From Thioclava sediminum (GTDB lineage Bacteria; Pseudomonadota; Alphaproteobacteria; Rhodobacterales; Rhodobacteraceae): a stretch of 64,000 nucleotides of DNA. The stretch spans positions 1 through 64,000 of the forward strand of contig NZ_MPZV01000002.1 of NCBI RefSeq assembly GCF_002020355.1, written 5' to 3'. Of the stretch, positions 35,414 through 43,115 are shown piece after piece. A model generated the notes under the pieces. That model was not told the origin of the DNA and made no database searches. It was given only the letters and a program-made list of their open reading frames with translations. Every line of letters starts with the position of its first letter. Position 1 is the stretch's first letter. A program made the translations under genes and the position numbers.

Positions 35414-36286
35414 TCAGGCCCTTTCTTTCAGGATCTTGCCGCTGATGCCGCGCGGCAGGATGCGGATCACGATGATGACGGCGATGAGCATGCCGATCTG
35501 ACCGGCAAGCTGGCCCTGCCAGGAGGTCAGCGACGCTTTGATGAAGCCAAGCACGACCGCGGCAGGCGCCGTCCCGAGGAAGATGTCTGCGCCGCCCACG
35601 ACGACGGTCACGAAAGCCTCGACCATGAAGGCGGCCCCCATCGTCGGCACGAGCGTCATCGTCGGCGCGTAAAGCCCACCGGCAAGCCCCGCGAGCGCTG
35701 CGCCCAGACCGAAGGTCAGGCTGTAGATGAGGTTGGTGTTGACCCCGAGCGCCTCGGCCACATGCGGCACCTGGATCGTGGCGCGGGCAAGGATGCCGAA
35801 TCGCGTCTTGGTGAACATCAGCCACAAGGCGGCCAGCGTCGCGAGCGCCATCACCACGAGCACGATGCGGTAGATCGAATAGGAATAGTCGCCGACGGTG
35901 AAGCTGCCGAAGGGCGTGCCGCTGCCCGCCATCGTCGTGCCCAACACGATCAGCGTGCCTTGGGTGACGATCATCGAGATCCCCCAAGTGGCCACGATCG
36001 TATCGAGGGGACGTTTGTAGAGCGGGCGGATCACCACGACCTCGACGATCATCCCGGCGATACCGGCGGCCAGAGAGCCCAGCGCGATCGCGATCGGAAG
36101 GGGCACGCCCATATGGGTGGCGCTCGTCGAGACATAGGCGCCGCAGAGGATGAACTCGCCATGCGCGAGGTTGATCACGCCCATCATGCCGAAGATCACC
36201 GCGAGGCCGCAGGCGCTGAGCACGAGGAAGGCGAACGCGTCTCCGAACTGATAGAAGAAGCTGAAAAGAGAGTAGAGGAACTCCAT
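35414..36286 (-). CDS. Amide/urea ABC transporter permease, UrtB-like
   Basis: A 290-residue permease with the LivH/UrtB signature FGMMGVINLAHGEFILCGAY (about 32-51). The ATG at 36286 with AGGGA upstream is preferred; the extension to 36376 reads through the intercistronic hairpin. True UrtB proteins often carry a long N-terminal periplasmic domain; that is absent here, as in amide-type systems. Confidence 0.9.
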   Translation of the reverse strand: MEFLYSLFSFFYQFGDAFAFLVLSACGLAVIFGMMGVINLAHGEFILCGAYVSTSATHMGVPLPIAIALGSLAAGIAGMIVEVVVIRPLYKRPLDTIVATWGISMIVTQGTLIVLGTTMAGSGTPFGSFTVGDYSYSIYRIVLVVMALATLAALWLMFTKTRFGILARATIQVPHVAEALGVNTNLIYSLTFGLGAALAGLAGGLYAPTMTLVPTMGAAFMVEAFVTVVVGGADIFLGTAPAAVVLGFIKASLTSWQGQLAGQIGMLIAVIIVIRILPRGISGKILKERA

Positions 36287-36349
36287 AGACCGTCCCTTTC
36301 TTGGTGGCCGTCGTTCAGGGAAATCCGGGCAGGAAAATCCGGGAGGGGA

Positions 36350-36379
36350 CGGATGCGGAGCCAAGGGGCTCCGCATCCG
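36350..36379 (-). other. Intercistronic stem-loop after the amide-binding-protein gene
   Basis: A perfect 13-bp stem CGGATGCGGAGCC / GGCTCCGCATCCG with a 4-base loop lies 12 bases past the binding-protein stop and before the permease gene. No U tract follows. Just beyond it AAATCCGGG is repeated directly (36321-36329 and 36335-36343). Expected effect: partial termination or mRNA protection favouring the binding protein. Confidence 0.75.
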
Positions 36380-36391
36380 CGATGTGTCGGA

Positions 36392-37627
36392 TTACTCCGT
36401 CGGCAGGTGCGACGGGGTGTACTGGTCGCTCGGATCGTTCTGGGTCAGATCGCAGCCGACATCGCCCAGCCAGTAGGGCTTGATGTCATCCCATTTCTTC
36501 GGGAACTCGATCGAGTGATCTTCGAGCACATGGGCCAGATAGATCGTGTGCGAGGTGTGCTGGCTCTTCGGATCGATGCACATCTCGCCCTCGGGCGCGT
36601 CGTAGCACAGGTTGCCATCGGCGAGCGTGGCGCGCACATCTTCCAGAGCGGTAGAGCCGCCGGCTTTCTCGACCATCTCCTTGTAGAGATAGACCGCCGC
36701 GTAGGAGTTCTCGGCTTCCTGGTTGATGTAGGGCTCGTCGGGGAACATCGCGTGGAACTTCTCGACGAAGGCCTTGCTTTCCGGCGTGTCGATTTCCTCG
36801 ACATAGTTCACCGTCGCATACATGTCCTTCAGGCTCGGGGGCGTGAAGCGCTTATGCTCGTAGCCCTGACCCACGTTCACCGAGGACGCCATCGGCAGGT
36901 CGACATTCGCCGAACCGGCCTGCTCGTAATAGGACGACTGCGCCGTGCCCACCAGCAGCGTCACCACGAAGTCGGGCTTGGCCGCCTGGATGTTCTGGAT
37001 GGTCTGCGAGAACTGCGACACGCCGAGCGGGATGAACTCTTCGCCCACCATCTCGCCGCCATTGTCCTTGACGATGTTGCGCACCCATTCGGCCGAGATC
37101 TGACCGAAGTTGTAGTCGGCGGCGATGGTGTAGACGTTCTTGCCGTACTTCTCCATCATGTAGGGGATCAGCGTCGAGAACTGCTGCTCCGGCACCGCGC
37201 CGGTGACGATCATGTTCGCGTCGCAGACGCCGCCTTCATACTGGTTGTTGTAGAAGGCCAGACCGTCGAACTGGTTGACGATCGGGCGATAGGCTTCACG
37301 CGAGGCCGAGGAGAAGCCCGCGAAGACCACGTCCACCTTGTCGCGCTGCAGCACGCGGCGCATGAATTCCTGATAGCGCGTGTTGTCCGACTGGGTGTCG
37401 TAGGTCACCAGCTCGATCGGACGACCGGCGATACCGCCCGCGTCGTTGATTTCCTTGGTGGCCAGCTGGATGCCATGCACCTTGCCGATGGTCGCGAGGG
37501 CGAAATCCCCCGACTGGTCTTCGAGCACACCGATCTTGATCGGCTCGGCGTCCTGAGCCATCACGGGCCCTGCAAAAGACAATAGGGTAGCGAGCACCGA
37601 AGCGGTGCTGATCAGTTTCCTGGTCAT
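36392..37627 (-). CDS. Periplasmic amide/urea-binding protein (UrtA/FmdD-like)
   Basis: A 411-residue type I binding protein. The signal peptide covers about residues 1-25 (LLSFAGPVMAQ), and the mature part begins with DAEPIKIGVLEDQSGDF. The pattern DFVVTLLVGTAQSSYYEQAG resembles amide/urea binders such as FmdD and UrtA, and more distantly AmiC. The start at 37627 has AAGGAG 6 bases upstream. It is the first transporter gene of the operon, 41 bases after amiR. Confidence 0.9.
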   Translation of the reverse strand: MTRKLISTASVLATLLSFAGPVMAQDAEPIKIGVLEDQSGDFALATIGKVHGIQLATKEINDAGGIAGRPIELVTYDTQSDNTRYQEFMRRVLQRDKVDVVFAGFSSASREAYRPIVNQFDGLAFYNNQYEGGVCDANMIVTGAVPEQQFSTLIPYMMEKYGKNVYTIAADYNFGQISAEWVRNIVKDNGGEMVGEEFIPLGVSQFSQTIQNIQAAKPDFVVTLLVGTAQSSYYEQAGSANVDLPMASSVNVGQGYEHKRFTPPSLKDMYATVNYVEEIDTPESKAFVEKFHAMFPDEPYINQEAENSYAAVYLYKEMVEKAGGSTALEDVRATLADGNLCYDAPEGEMCIDPKSQHTSHTIYLAHVLEDHSIEFPKKWDDIKPYWLGDVGCDLTQNDPSDQYTPSHLPTE

Positions 37628-37668
37628 TTTCAACTCCTTGTTGAGGTTTTTCCGGGTGCCTTGCTGGG

Positions 37669-38325
37669 CTAGCGCGCCTGACACCTCTTTTTCGTTTCAC
37701 CGCGATCGAGATCGCTGTCCGGGTTTGCCAGCATCAGGGACTCGCAGTGGTCCTCGACGCTGACGCGCGCGCGCATGCTCTCCTTTCGCAGAAGGTCATA
37801 TGCGGCATCTTCGTTAAGCCCGCGCTGGCGCATGAGCGCCGCGACAGCCTTGATGACGTAAATACGTTTGCGGCGGCGTTCGCCCATATCGTCGAGGCTC
37901 GCCTTGAGGCCGTCGATTTGCTCGAACGCGTTCACGCCCAGATAGAGAGCGGAATAGACGGCGCCGCTATGGATCGGTTTTTGCAGGAAGGACGCGGCCC
38001 CGAGTTGGAGCATCGCCTTGAGACGGCTCGGCGCTTCCGTTCCGACCAGCCCGACCGTCGGACACGGCGCATGCTGGGGCGACAGGTTGAAACTCTCGGG
38101 CCAAGCCTGCGGCAGGTTTAGGTCGCCGTCGATGATGACGAGGTCGGCCTCTGGGCTCAGGTCTTCGGGCAGTTCGAAAACCTGGCGCGGCGAGACGGGA
38201 CGGGTATCCGGCTCCAGCCCCAGCCGACGCAATGTCGTTTCGAGAATGCCCAGCGAACGGCCCTCGGTGGTGAAGATGACGGCCCTGCGGCCGCGGAAGT
38301 TTTGCGCGATCCGGGGTGTCTTCAT
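37669..38325 (-). CDS. amiR: ANTAR-domain antiterminator AmiR
   Basis: A 218-residue RNA-binding antiterminator. A receiver-like N-terminal domain (about 10-125) lacks a convincing phosphorylation site, as in Pseudomonas AmiR. A coiled coil links it to the C-terminal ANTAR domain (KAVAALMRQRGLNEDAAYDLLRK, about 158-180). AmiR binds leader RNA hairpins and prevents transcription termination unless held by AmiC. The ATG overlaps the amiC stop (ATGA), ensuring balanced production. The leader upstream of amiC contains a matching terminator. Confidence 0.92.
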   Translation of the reverse strand: MKTPRIAQNFRGRRAVIFTTEGRSLGILETTLRRLGLEPDTRPVSPRQVFELPEDLSPEADLVIIDGDLNLPQAWPESFNLSPQHAPCPTVGLVGTEAPSRLKAMLQLGAASFLQKPIHSGAVYSALYLGVNAFEQIDGLKASLDDMGERRRKRIYVIKAVAALMRQRGLNEDAAYDLLRKESMRARVSVEDHCESLMLANPDSDLDRGETKKRCQAR

Positions 38326-39482
38326 TGAACCACCCTCACGTTCCTGCGCCGCTCCGCCGGCTCGAAGGTCGTCGTCGAGGAGACAAGATACGGGTCGGCC
38401 GCGATGGGTTCGGGCGCTTCGAGCAGGATGTCGAACTCGAAATCCGCGCGCGACAGCCCGATCCGGGGCGTGAGCGAGGCATGGTAGGTTTCGGGATCGA
38501 TCGTGACCCGGCCTTGCGGCGCGTCGAACACCTGACCCGCAGCCGCTTCGAGAACCGCCCCCACCGACGCGGTACCCGCATCGGCGATGGATTTCGCGAG
38601 CATATGAATGGCGACATAAGCGGCTTCGGCTTCGGCGGAAACGACAGGTCCCTCGGGGAAGGCTTTGCCATAGGCCTCGACGAAGCGCTTGTTGCGCTCA
38701 CCCGCGAGGGACGAGAAATAGACGCTGGAACTGATCTGCCCATCCGCCCCTACCGGGCCGATCGCGCGAAGCTCGGGCTCCGAGAGGTTACAGCTCGCGA
38801 TCGGGAAGCGCGTGGTCTGCTCGATGCCGCGCGCCTCACAGGTCTCCCGGAACGCCCGGAAGAACGCGTAAGAGGACTCGCCGATCAGCGCGTTGAACAC
38901 GAAATCAGGCTTGGTCTCGAGGATCTCCTCGATGATGGCGTCCATATCGGTCTCGCCGACCGGCAGATACCGCTCCGCCACCACTTCGCCGCGGCGCCGC
39001 TGAAGTTCCTCGCGCATCACCCGGTTGCTTTCCCAGCCCCAGATATAGTTCGAGCCGATGCAATAGGCGCGGCGGCCGAAGCGGGCGCAGAGAAAATCGA
39101 TGAGCGGCGACATGTGATGGTTCGGCGCCGCGCCCGTGTAGATGACGTTGGTCGAGCTCTCGAAGCCTTCGTAATGCGTCGGATACCACAGCAGCGCGTC
39201 ATGCTTCTCGAAGAGCGGGATCACTTCCTTGCGGCTCGACGAGGTGTAGCAGCCGCAGATATGGCGGATGCCTTGGTCGAACATGCTCTGCACCGCCGGC
39301 GCGTATTTGTGCAGATCGCTCTCGGGATCGACATGGATGGGGTCGAAGATAACCGCCGCGCTCGGGTCCGCGTTGATCTCATCACAGGCAAGCTGCGCGC
39401 CGTTGAGCTGCGTATGCGCCACTCTACCGTATGCGCCGGTGGTCGAGAAAAGCAGGCCGATCTGTAGGTCGAGACGTGTCAT
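38322..39482 (-). CDS. amiC: Amide-sensing negative regulator AmiC
   Basis: A 386-residue cytoplasmic protein with the periplasmic-binding fold but no signal peptide: it begins MTRLDLQIGLLFSTTGAYG. Stretches match Pseudomonas AmiC well, including GCYTSSSRKEVIPLFEKHDA, YPTHYEGFE and AEAAY. AmiC binds a small amide and then releases AmiR. I start it at ATG 39482, because the longer frame runs back through the leader terminator. It is the first gene of the amide operon. Confidence 0.92.
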   Translation of the reverse strand: MTRLDLQIGLLFSTTGAYGRVAHTQLNGAQLACDEINADPSAAVIFDPIHVDPESDLHKYAPAVQSMFDQGIRHICGCYTSSSRKEVIPLFEKHDALLWYPTHYEGFESSTNVIYTGAAPNHHMSPLIDFLCARFGRRAYCIGSNYIWGWESNRVMREELQRRRGEVVAERYLPVGETDMDAIIEEILETKPDFVFNALIGESSYAFFRAFRETCEARGIEQTTRFPIASCNLSEPELRAIGPVGADGQISSSVYFSSLAGERNKRFVEAYGKAFPEGPVVSAEAEAAYVAIHMLAKSIADAGTASVGAVLEAAAGQVFDAPQGRVTIDPETYHASLTPRIGLSRADFEFDILLEAPEPIAADPYLVSSTTTFEPAERRRNVRVVQ

Positions 39483-39500
39483 TTTCGATCTTCCAACGAC

Positions 39501-39533
39501 AAAAACCCCCAGAAGCAGAAACTGCTTTGGAGG
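39501..39533 (-). terminator. Leader terminator (attenuator) before amiC
   Basis: On the minus strand a 12-bp stem (5' arm CCTCCA-AAGCAG, loop TTT, 3' arm CTGCTT-C-TGGGGG, with one bulged C and one G-U pair) is followed at once by TTTTTG. It ends 18 bases before the amiC start codon. A textbook intrinsic terminator between promoter and first gene is the expected target of AmiR antitermination. Confidence 0.85.
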
Positions 39534-39592
39534 CGGAATTGCCGACATATCTGAGGGTTCAACGCGCCATGACGAGCACATTTGCTCGGCGC
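39532..39592 (-). promoter_or_regulatory. Candidate AmiR-binding leader hairpins
   Basis: Two hairpins precede the leader terminator. The first (39564-39592) pairs GCGCC/GGCGC around an inner GAGC/GCTC stem closing loop AAATGT. The second (39532-39543) pairs GGC/GCC around loop AATTCC and uses bases that also form the foot of the terminator stem, so the two are mutually exclusive. Both have six-base loops starting with A; the ANTAR consensus also wants G at loop position 4, which neither shows. Confidence 0.45.
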
Positions 39593-39599
39593 TTACCTC

Positions 39600-39629
39600 A
39601 AGCTAGGGAATCGATCACGAAGGTGTCAA
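39600..39629 (-). promoter_or_regulatory. Amide-operon promoter
   Basis: On the minus strand a perfect TTGACA (39629-39624) is followed after 18 bases by TAGCTT (39605-39600). The start would fall near 39593, right at the first leader hairpin. Confidence 0.6.
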
Positions 39630-39850
39630 TAGACATGTTGCTTCGCTGTGGCCGCCCCCCTCTCATGCCCACACATGCACGTTATTGAAGCTGTTCCGAA
39701 AGCAGACTGCCCGCAAATTGAGCGCAACCCGGATGCAAAAGGGGCTCGCCTTCCCTGAAGCTGTGATATCCGGAGAATGGGCCGTCCCCCTTAGGGCGGA
39801 GGCTTTGCCGACGTGCGACGGGATCGCTCTTGGGCATGGAAGCGATGCGC
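39630..39850. other. Intergenic region between amide operon and tRNA-Ser
   Basis: About 220 bases with no credible gene. Short frames here have no ribosome-binding sites and no recognisable protein features. The left end is upstream sequence of the amide-operon promoter; the right end is downstream of tRNA-Ser. I see no clear terminator for the tRNA. Confidence 0.5.
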
Positions 39851-39940
39851 TGGCGGAGGAGGTGGGATTCGAACCCACGGTAGGCTTTCACCTACGTCGG
39901 TTTTCAAGACCGGTGCATTAAACCACTCTGCCACTCCTCC
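39851..39940 (-). tRNA. tRNA-Ser (UGA)
   Basis: A class II tRNA read on the minus strand: acceptor GGAGGAG/CTCCTCC, anticodon stem CCGGT with loop CTTGAAA (anticodon TGA), long variable arm (TAGGTGAAAGCCTA), T arm GTGGG/CCCAC with TTCGAAT, discriminator G and encoded CCA at 39853-39851. Confidence 0.96.
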
Positions 39941-40122
39941 GACCGGCTTCGCTTAGACCGCTTCACGCGATTCTGAAAGTCTTGCGCGCCGTTTTCCGCG
40001 CGTGGGCGTTGGGGCAGCTTTTCACGGGCTCTGCAAATCGCTAGGATCGCGCGTAACGCATGGCGCAAGCGGTGCAGACGCGCAGGCAAGAGGCGGGCAA
40101 ACCGCGCGAAAAGGGGCACAGG

Positions 40123-41088
40123 ATGACTGAGCAGGATAAGATGACGCGCAAGCGGGTGACGGGCTTTGCCCTGATGCTGGGCGCGGGGATCGCGCTGGCA
40201 GGCTGTCAGGAGAGCGGCGGCTCCCCGTTCGGGATGTTCAAGAAGAAGCCCGCGGACGAGACCGCGAGCCCCGGCGACGCCGAAACCGTCACCGAAAACG
40301 GCCAGAAGATGATCGAGCGCGACGTCGAAGCGCCGCAGGTCTTCTCTGTCGATGAAAAGGGCCTGTGGGACGGGCGCCCCTCGCTGGGCGGCGTCTGGGT
40401 CGCGCATCCGAACGTGAAAGACCCCGAGCGGGTGATCATCCGCAACCCGTCGAACGGCAAATTCGTGATCGGGGCGCTGTTCAAGCGCGAGACCGACAAT
40501 CCCGGCCCGAAACTGCAGGTCAGCTCGGACGCGGCCGATGCGCTGGGGCTGCTGGCGGGCGCGCCGACCGAGCTTTCCGTCGTGGCGCTGCGCCGCGAGA
40601 CGGTTCCGGTCAAGGAAGACAAGCCCGCGCCGCTCGTCGACAAGCCGGTGATCGCGGCCCCTGAAGAGGTGGAGCAGAAGTCGCTCGACGAGGTAACCTC
40701 GACCGCAGCGGCTGGGATCGCGAAGGCCCAAGGCACGCCGAAGCCCGCAGCGAAACCCGCCAAGCCCGCAATCGGTGCGGCCCCTGCCCCGGCGCCCGCC
40801 CCCGCAGCCCCGGTAGCTGCGGCGGCTCCGCAGCCGAGCACGCCGAAAATGAGCACCGGCGCAGGCTATATCCAGATCGGCATCTTCTCCGTCGAGGCGA
40901 ATGCGAAACGCGCCCAGAGCCAGATGGCCAAGGCGGGCGTGATCGCCGAGATCAAGAAGGAACAGAGCCACTCCAAGACCTTCTGGCGCGTGATCGCGGG
41001 CCCTGCGCCCACGAAATCCGACCTCGACGCGCTCAAGACCAAAATTCACGGGCTGGGCTATCCCGACGCCTACCCCGTCTCGAAATAG
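40123..41088 (+). CDS. SPOR-domain lipoprotein
   Basis: A 321-residue lipoprotein with lipobox LAGC (Cys28), a conserved central region (EKGLWDGRPSLGGVWVAHP), an Ala/Pro/Lys-rich linker and a C-terminal SPOR domain (GAGYIQIGIFSVEANAKRA to the end, about 247-321). SPOR domains bind denuded septal peptidoglycan. I prefer ATG 40123 because AAGGGG is 7 bases upstream; an ATG at 40060 has no site. It is followed closely by the D,D-carboxypeptidase gene, consistent with a joint role in cell-wall remodelling at division. Confidence 0.88.
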   Translation: MTEQDKMTRKRVTGFALMLGAGIALAGCQESGGSPFGMFKKKPADETASPGDAETVTENGQKMIERDVEAPQVFSVDEKGLWDGRPSLGGVWVAHPNVKDPERVIIRNPSNGKFVIGALFKRETDNPGPKLQVSSDAADALGLLAGAPTELSVVALRRETVPVKEDKPAPLVDKPVIAAPEEVEQKSLDEVTSTAAAGIAKAQGTPKPAAKPAKPAIGAAPAPAPAPAAPVAAAAPQPSTPKMSTGAGYIQIGIFSVEANAKRAQSQMAKAGVIAEIKKEQSHSKTFWRVIAGPAPTKSDLDALKTKIHGLGYPDAYPVSK

Positions 41089-41103
41089 GACTACGCAGAA
41101 GAT

Positions 41104-42279
41104 ATGACCTTCATTCGCCTGATCGCCGCCACGCTTGCAGCCTGCCTGTTCGCCCTGCCCGCCGCCGCCTTCGACACCAAGGCCCATGCGGCTTGGGTCT
41201 ATGACCTGTCGACCAAGACCGTCCTGATGGCGAAGAACGCGGACATCCCGCTGCCCCCGGCGTCCATGTCGAAGCTGATGACGCTCGATCTGCTGTTCGA
41301 GGCGCTGGAAGATGGCCGGGTCACGATGGATACAACCTTCCCGGTGTCCGAGCATGCGCAGTCGATGGGCGGTTCGACGATGTTCCTCAACACGACCGAC
41401 CGGCCTACCGTGCGGGATCTGATCCAGGGCATCATCATCAACTCGGGCAACGACGCCTGCGTCGTGGTGGCCGAGGGGCTGGCGGGCTCGGAGTCCTCCT
41501 TCGCCGACCTGATGACCGAGCGCGCGCATGAGCTGGGCATGAAGAACTCGATGTTCGCCAACTCGAACGGCTGGCCCGACCCCGGCCAGCGCATGTCGGT
41601 CCATGATCTCGGCATCGTCGCGAGCCGGATCATCACCCATTTCCCGCAATATTATCACTTCTTCAGCGAGACCCATTTCAACTATAAGGATCGCGCCCCG
41701 GCCAATGCCGAGAACCGCAATCCTCTGCTGGACATCCGCGCCGCCGACTGGAAGGCCGATGGCATGAAGACCGGCCACACGCAGGAAGCGGGCTACGGCC
41801 TCGTGGGCTCCGCGGTGATGGGCGAGCGCCGCATCGTCTTCGTGCTGGCAGGCATGCCCTCCGAGCAGTCGCGCCGGTCGGAAGGCGAAGCGGTCGCGAA
41901 CTGGGCCTTCCGTCAGTTCGTGATGAAGGACGTGGCGAAGGCGGGCACCCAGCTTGCCGAGGCGCCGGTCTGGCTGGGCGGCAAATCGACCGTCGGCCTT
42001 GCGCCGAAAACCGATCTGTCGCTGCTGGTTCCCGCGGGTTCGAAAGACAAGGTGACTGCCGAGGCCGTGTTCAAAGGACCGCTGCAGGCCCCGATCAAGC
42101 AAGGTCAGGAAGTCGGCAAGCTGGTGATCACCGTGCCGGGCCTCGACAACGCCAACGAAGTGCCGCTCGTCGCCACCGAGGACGTCAAGAAAGGCGGCTT
42201 TGTCGTGCGCGTGAAAGCGGCGCTGGCGCGGCTGTCGGGCAAGGCGTTCGAGGCCGCGATGGAACGGGTGAACAGCTAA
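41104..42279 (+). CDS. D-alanyl-D-alanine carboxypeptidase (PBP5/6 family)
   Basis: A 391-residue low-molecular-weight penicillin-binding protein. A signal peptide covers about 1-22 (ALPAAA). The active-site motifs are SMSK (Ser54-Lys57), SGN (114-116) and KTG in DGMKTGHT. A C-terminal beta domain and a terminal amphipathic helix (FEAAMERV) tether it to the membrane. It trims the terminal D-Ala from peptidoglycan stem peptides. It starts 16 bases after the SPOR gene and 6 bases before tmk, so one operon is likely. Confidence 0.95.
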   Translation: MTFIRLIAATLAACLFALPAAAFDTKAHAAWVYDLSTKTVLMAKNADIPLPPASMSKLMTLDLLFEALEDGRVTMDTTFPVSEHAQSMGGSTMFLNTTDRPTVRDLIQGIIINSGNDACVVVAEGLAGSESSFADLMTERAHELGMKNSMFANSNGWPDPGQRMSVHDLGIVASRIITHFPQYYHFFSETHFNYKDRAPANAENRNPLLDIRAADWKADGMKTGHTQEAGYGLVGSAVMGERRIVFVLAGMPSEQSRRSEGEAVANWAFRQFVMKDVAKAGTQLAEAPVWLGGKSTVGLAPKTDLSLLVPAGSKDKVTAEAVFKGPLQAPIKQGQEVGKLVITVPGLDNANEVPLVATEDVKKGGFVVRVKAALARLSGKAFEAAMERVNS

Positions 42280-42285
42280 GCGCGC

Positions 42286-42900
42286 ATGTTCATCAGCTTC
42301 GAGGGGATCGACGGATCGGGTAAATCCACACAGGCGCGGATGCTGGCCGAAACCCTGCGGGACGCGGGGCGCGAGGTTGTTCTGACGCGCGAACCCGGCG
42401 GCTCTCCGGGGGCCGAGGAAATCCGGCGGCTGGTGCTTGAGGGCGATCCCGACCGCTGGTCGGCCGAGACCGAGATCCTTCTGTTCACCGCCGCGCGCCG
42501 CGACCATCTGGAGCGCGTGATCGAACCAGCGCTCGCCGCAGGCAAGGTCGTGATCTGCGATCGTTTCGCGGATTCGACCCGGATGTATCAGGGCCTCTCG
42601 CGCGGCGATCTGCGCGCGGTGGTCGATCAGTTGCACGCCCTGATGATCGGGCGCGAGCCGGACCTGACCGTCCTGATCGACATCGACCCCGCTGTGGGGC
42701 TATCGCGCGCAAAGGGGCGGCAAGGCACCGAGGAGCGGTTCGAGGATTTCGGCGTCGGCCTGCAGGAAAAGATGCGCGCGGGTTTCCTGTCGCTGGCCGA
42801 GGAATTCGCGCCCCGCTTCCGGGTAATCGACGGCGCGCGCGAGGCCGATGCGATTGCCGCCGATGTGCTGCGTGCCGTGCAGGCGGAACTGCAGAGCTAA
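42286..42900 (+). CDS. tmk: Thymidylate kinase
   Basis: A 204-residue dTMP kinase (dTMP to dTDP). The P-loop is EGIDGSGKSTQ (5-15), the DR(F/Y) motif is in CDRFADSTRMYQG, and the LID region is SRAKGRQGTEERFED. The start follows the carboxypeptidase stop by only 6 bases, with no strong separate ribosome site, so translation is probably coupled. Confidence 0.95.
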   Translation: MFISFEGIDGSGKSTQARMLAETLRDAGREVVLTREPGGSPGAEEIRRLVLEGDPDRWSAETEILLFTAARRDHLERVIEPALAAGKVVICDRFADSTRMYQGLSRGDLRAVVDQLHALMIGREPDLTVLIDIDPAVGLSRAKGRQGTEERFEDFGVGLQEKMRAGFLSLAEEFAPRFRVIDGAREADAIAADVLRAVQAELQS

Positions 42901-43115
42901 GGGCAGCGCCAGACCCTCGGGTGGGCGCTTCGCAACGTTGGTGGCTTGGCGTTTTATCTCGAAAGCCCAGGAAAACCCGCGTGCCCGCGATGTCATCGCC
43001 AATGCGCCCTCCCGGTGGGAGGGTCGGGCGCGGCCCGGGGCTGGTCGCCCCGCGCCGACAGCATTCCGCAAAAACCCCGCTGGAAACCGCCCGCGCGCGC
43101 AACTAGAGTGCCGCC
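42901..43115. repeat. Hairpin-rich intergenic region, possible interspersed repeat
   Basis: The 215 bases between tmk and holB carry no gene. A hairpin with GCGCC/GGCGC ends (42906-42928) follows the tmk stop, then TTCGCAACGTTGGTGGCTTG, and a second GC-rich hairpin lies near 43026-43057. The first part recalls a stretch in the inverted-repeat element at 50090-50226, so both may belong to one family of intergenic repeats. Confidence 0.4.

Noticed and set aside
39532-39592. Exact ANTAR-target motif in the amide leader.
   Set aside because: The two six-base loops begin with A but do not have G at position 4, so I list them only as candidate AmiR sites.
39663-39921. Small open frames between the amide operon and tRNA-Ser.
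   Set aside because: They run into the tRNA gene or lack start signals and any protein-like features.
40060-40122. An upstream ATG extending the SPOR lipoprotein by 21 residues.
   Set aside because: No ribosome site; the extension would push the lipobox to about residue 49, too far for a lipoprotein signal.
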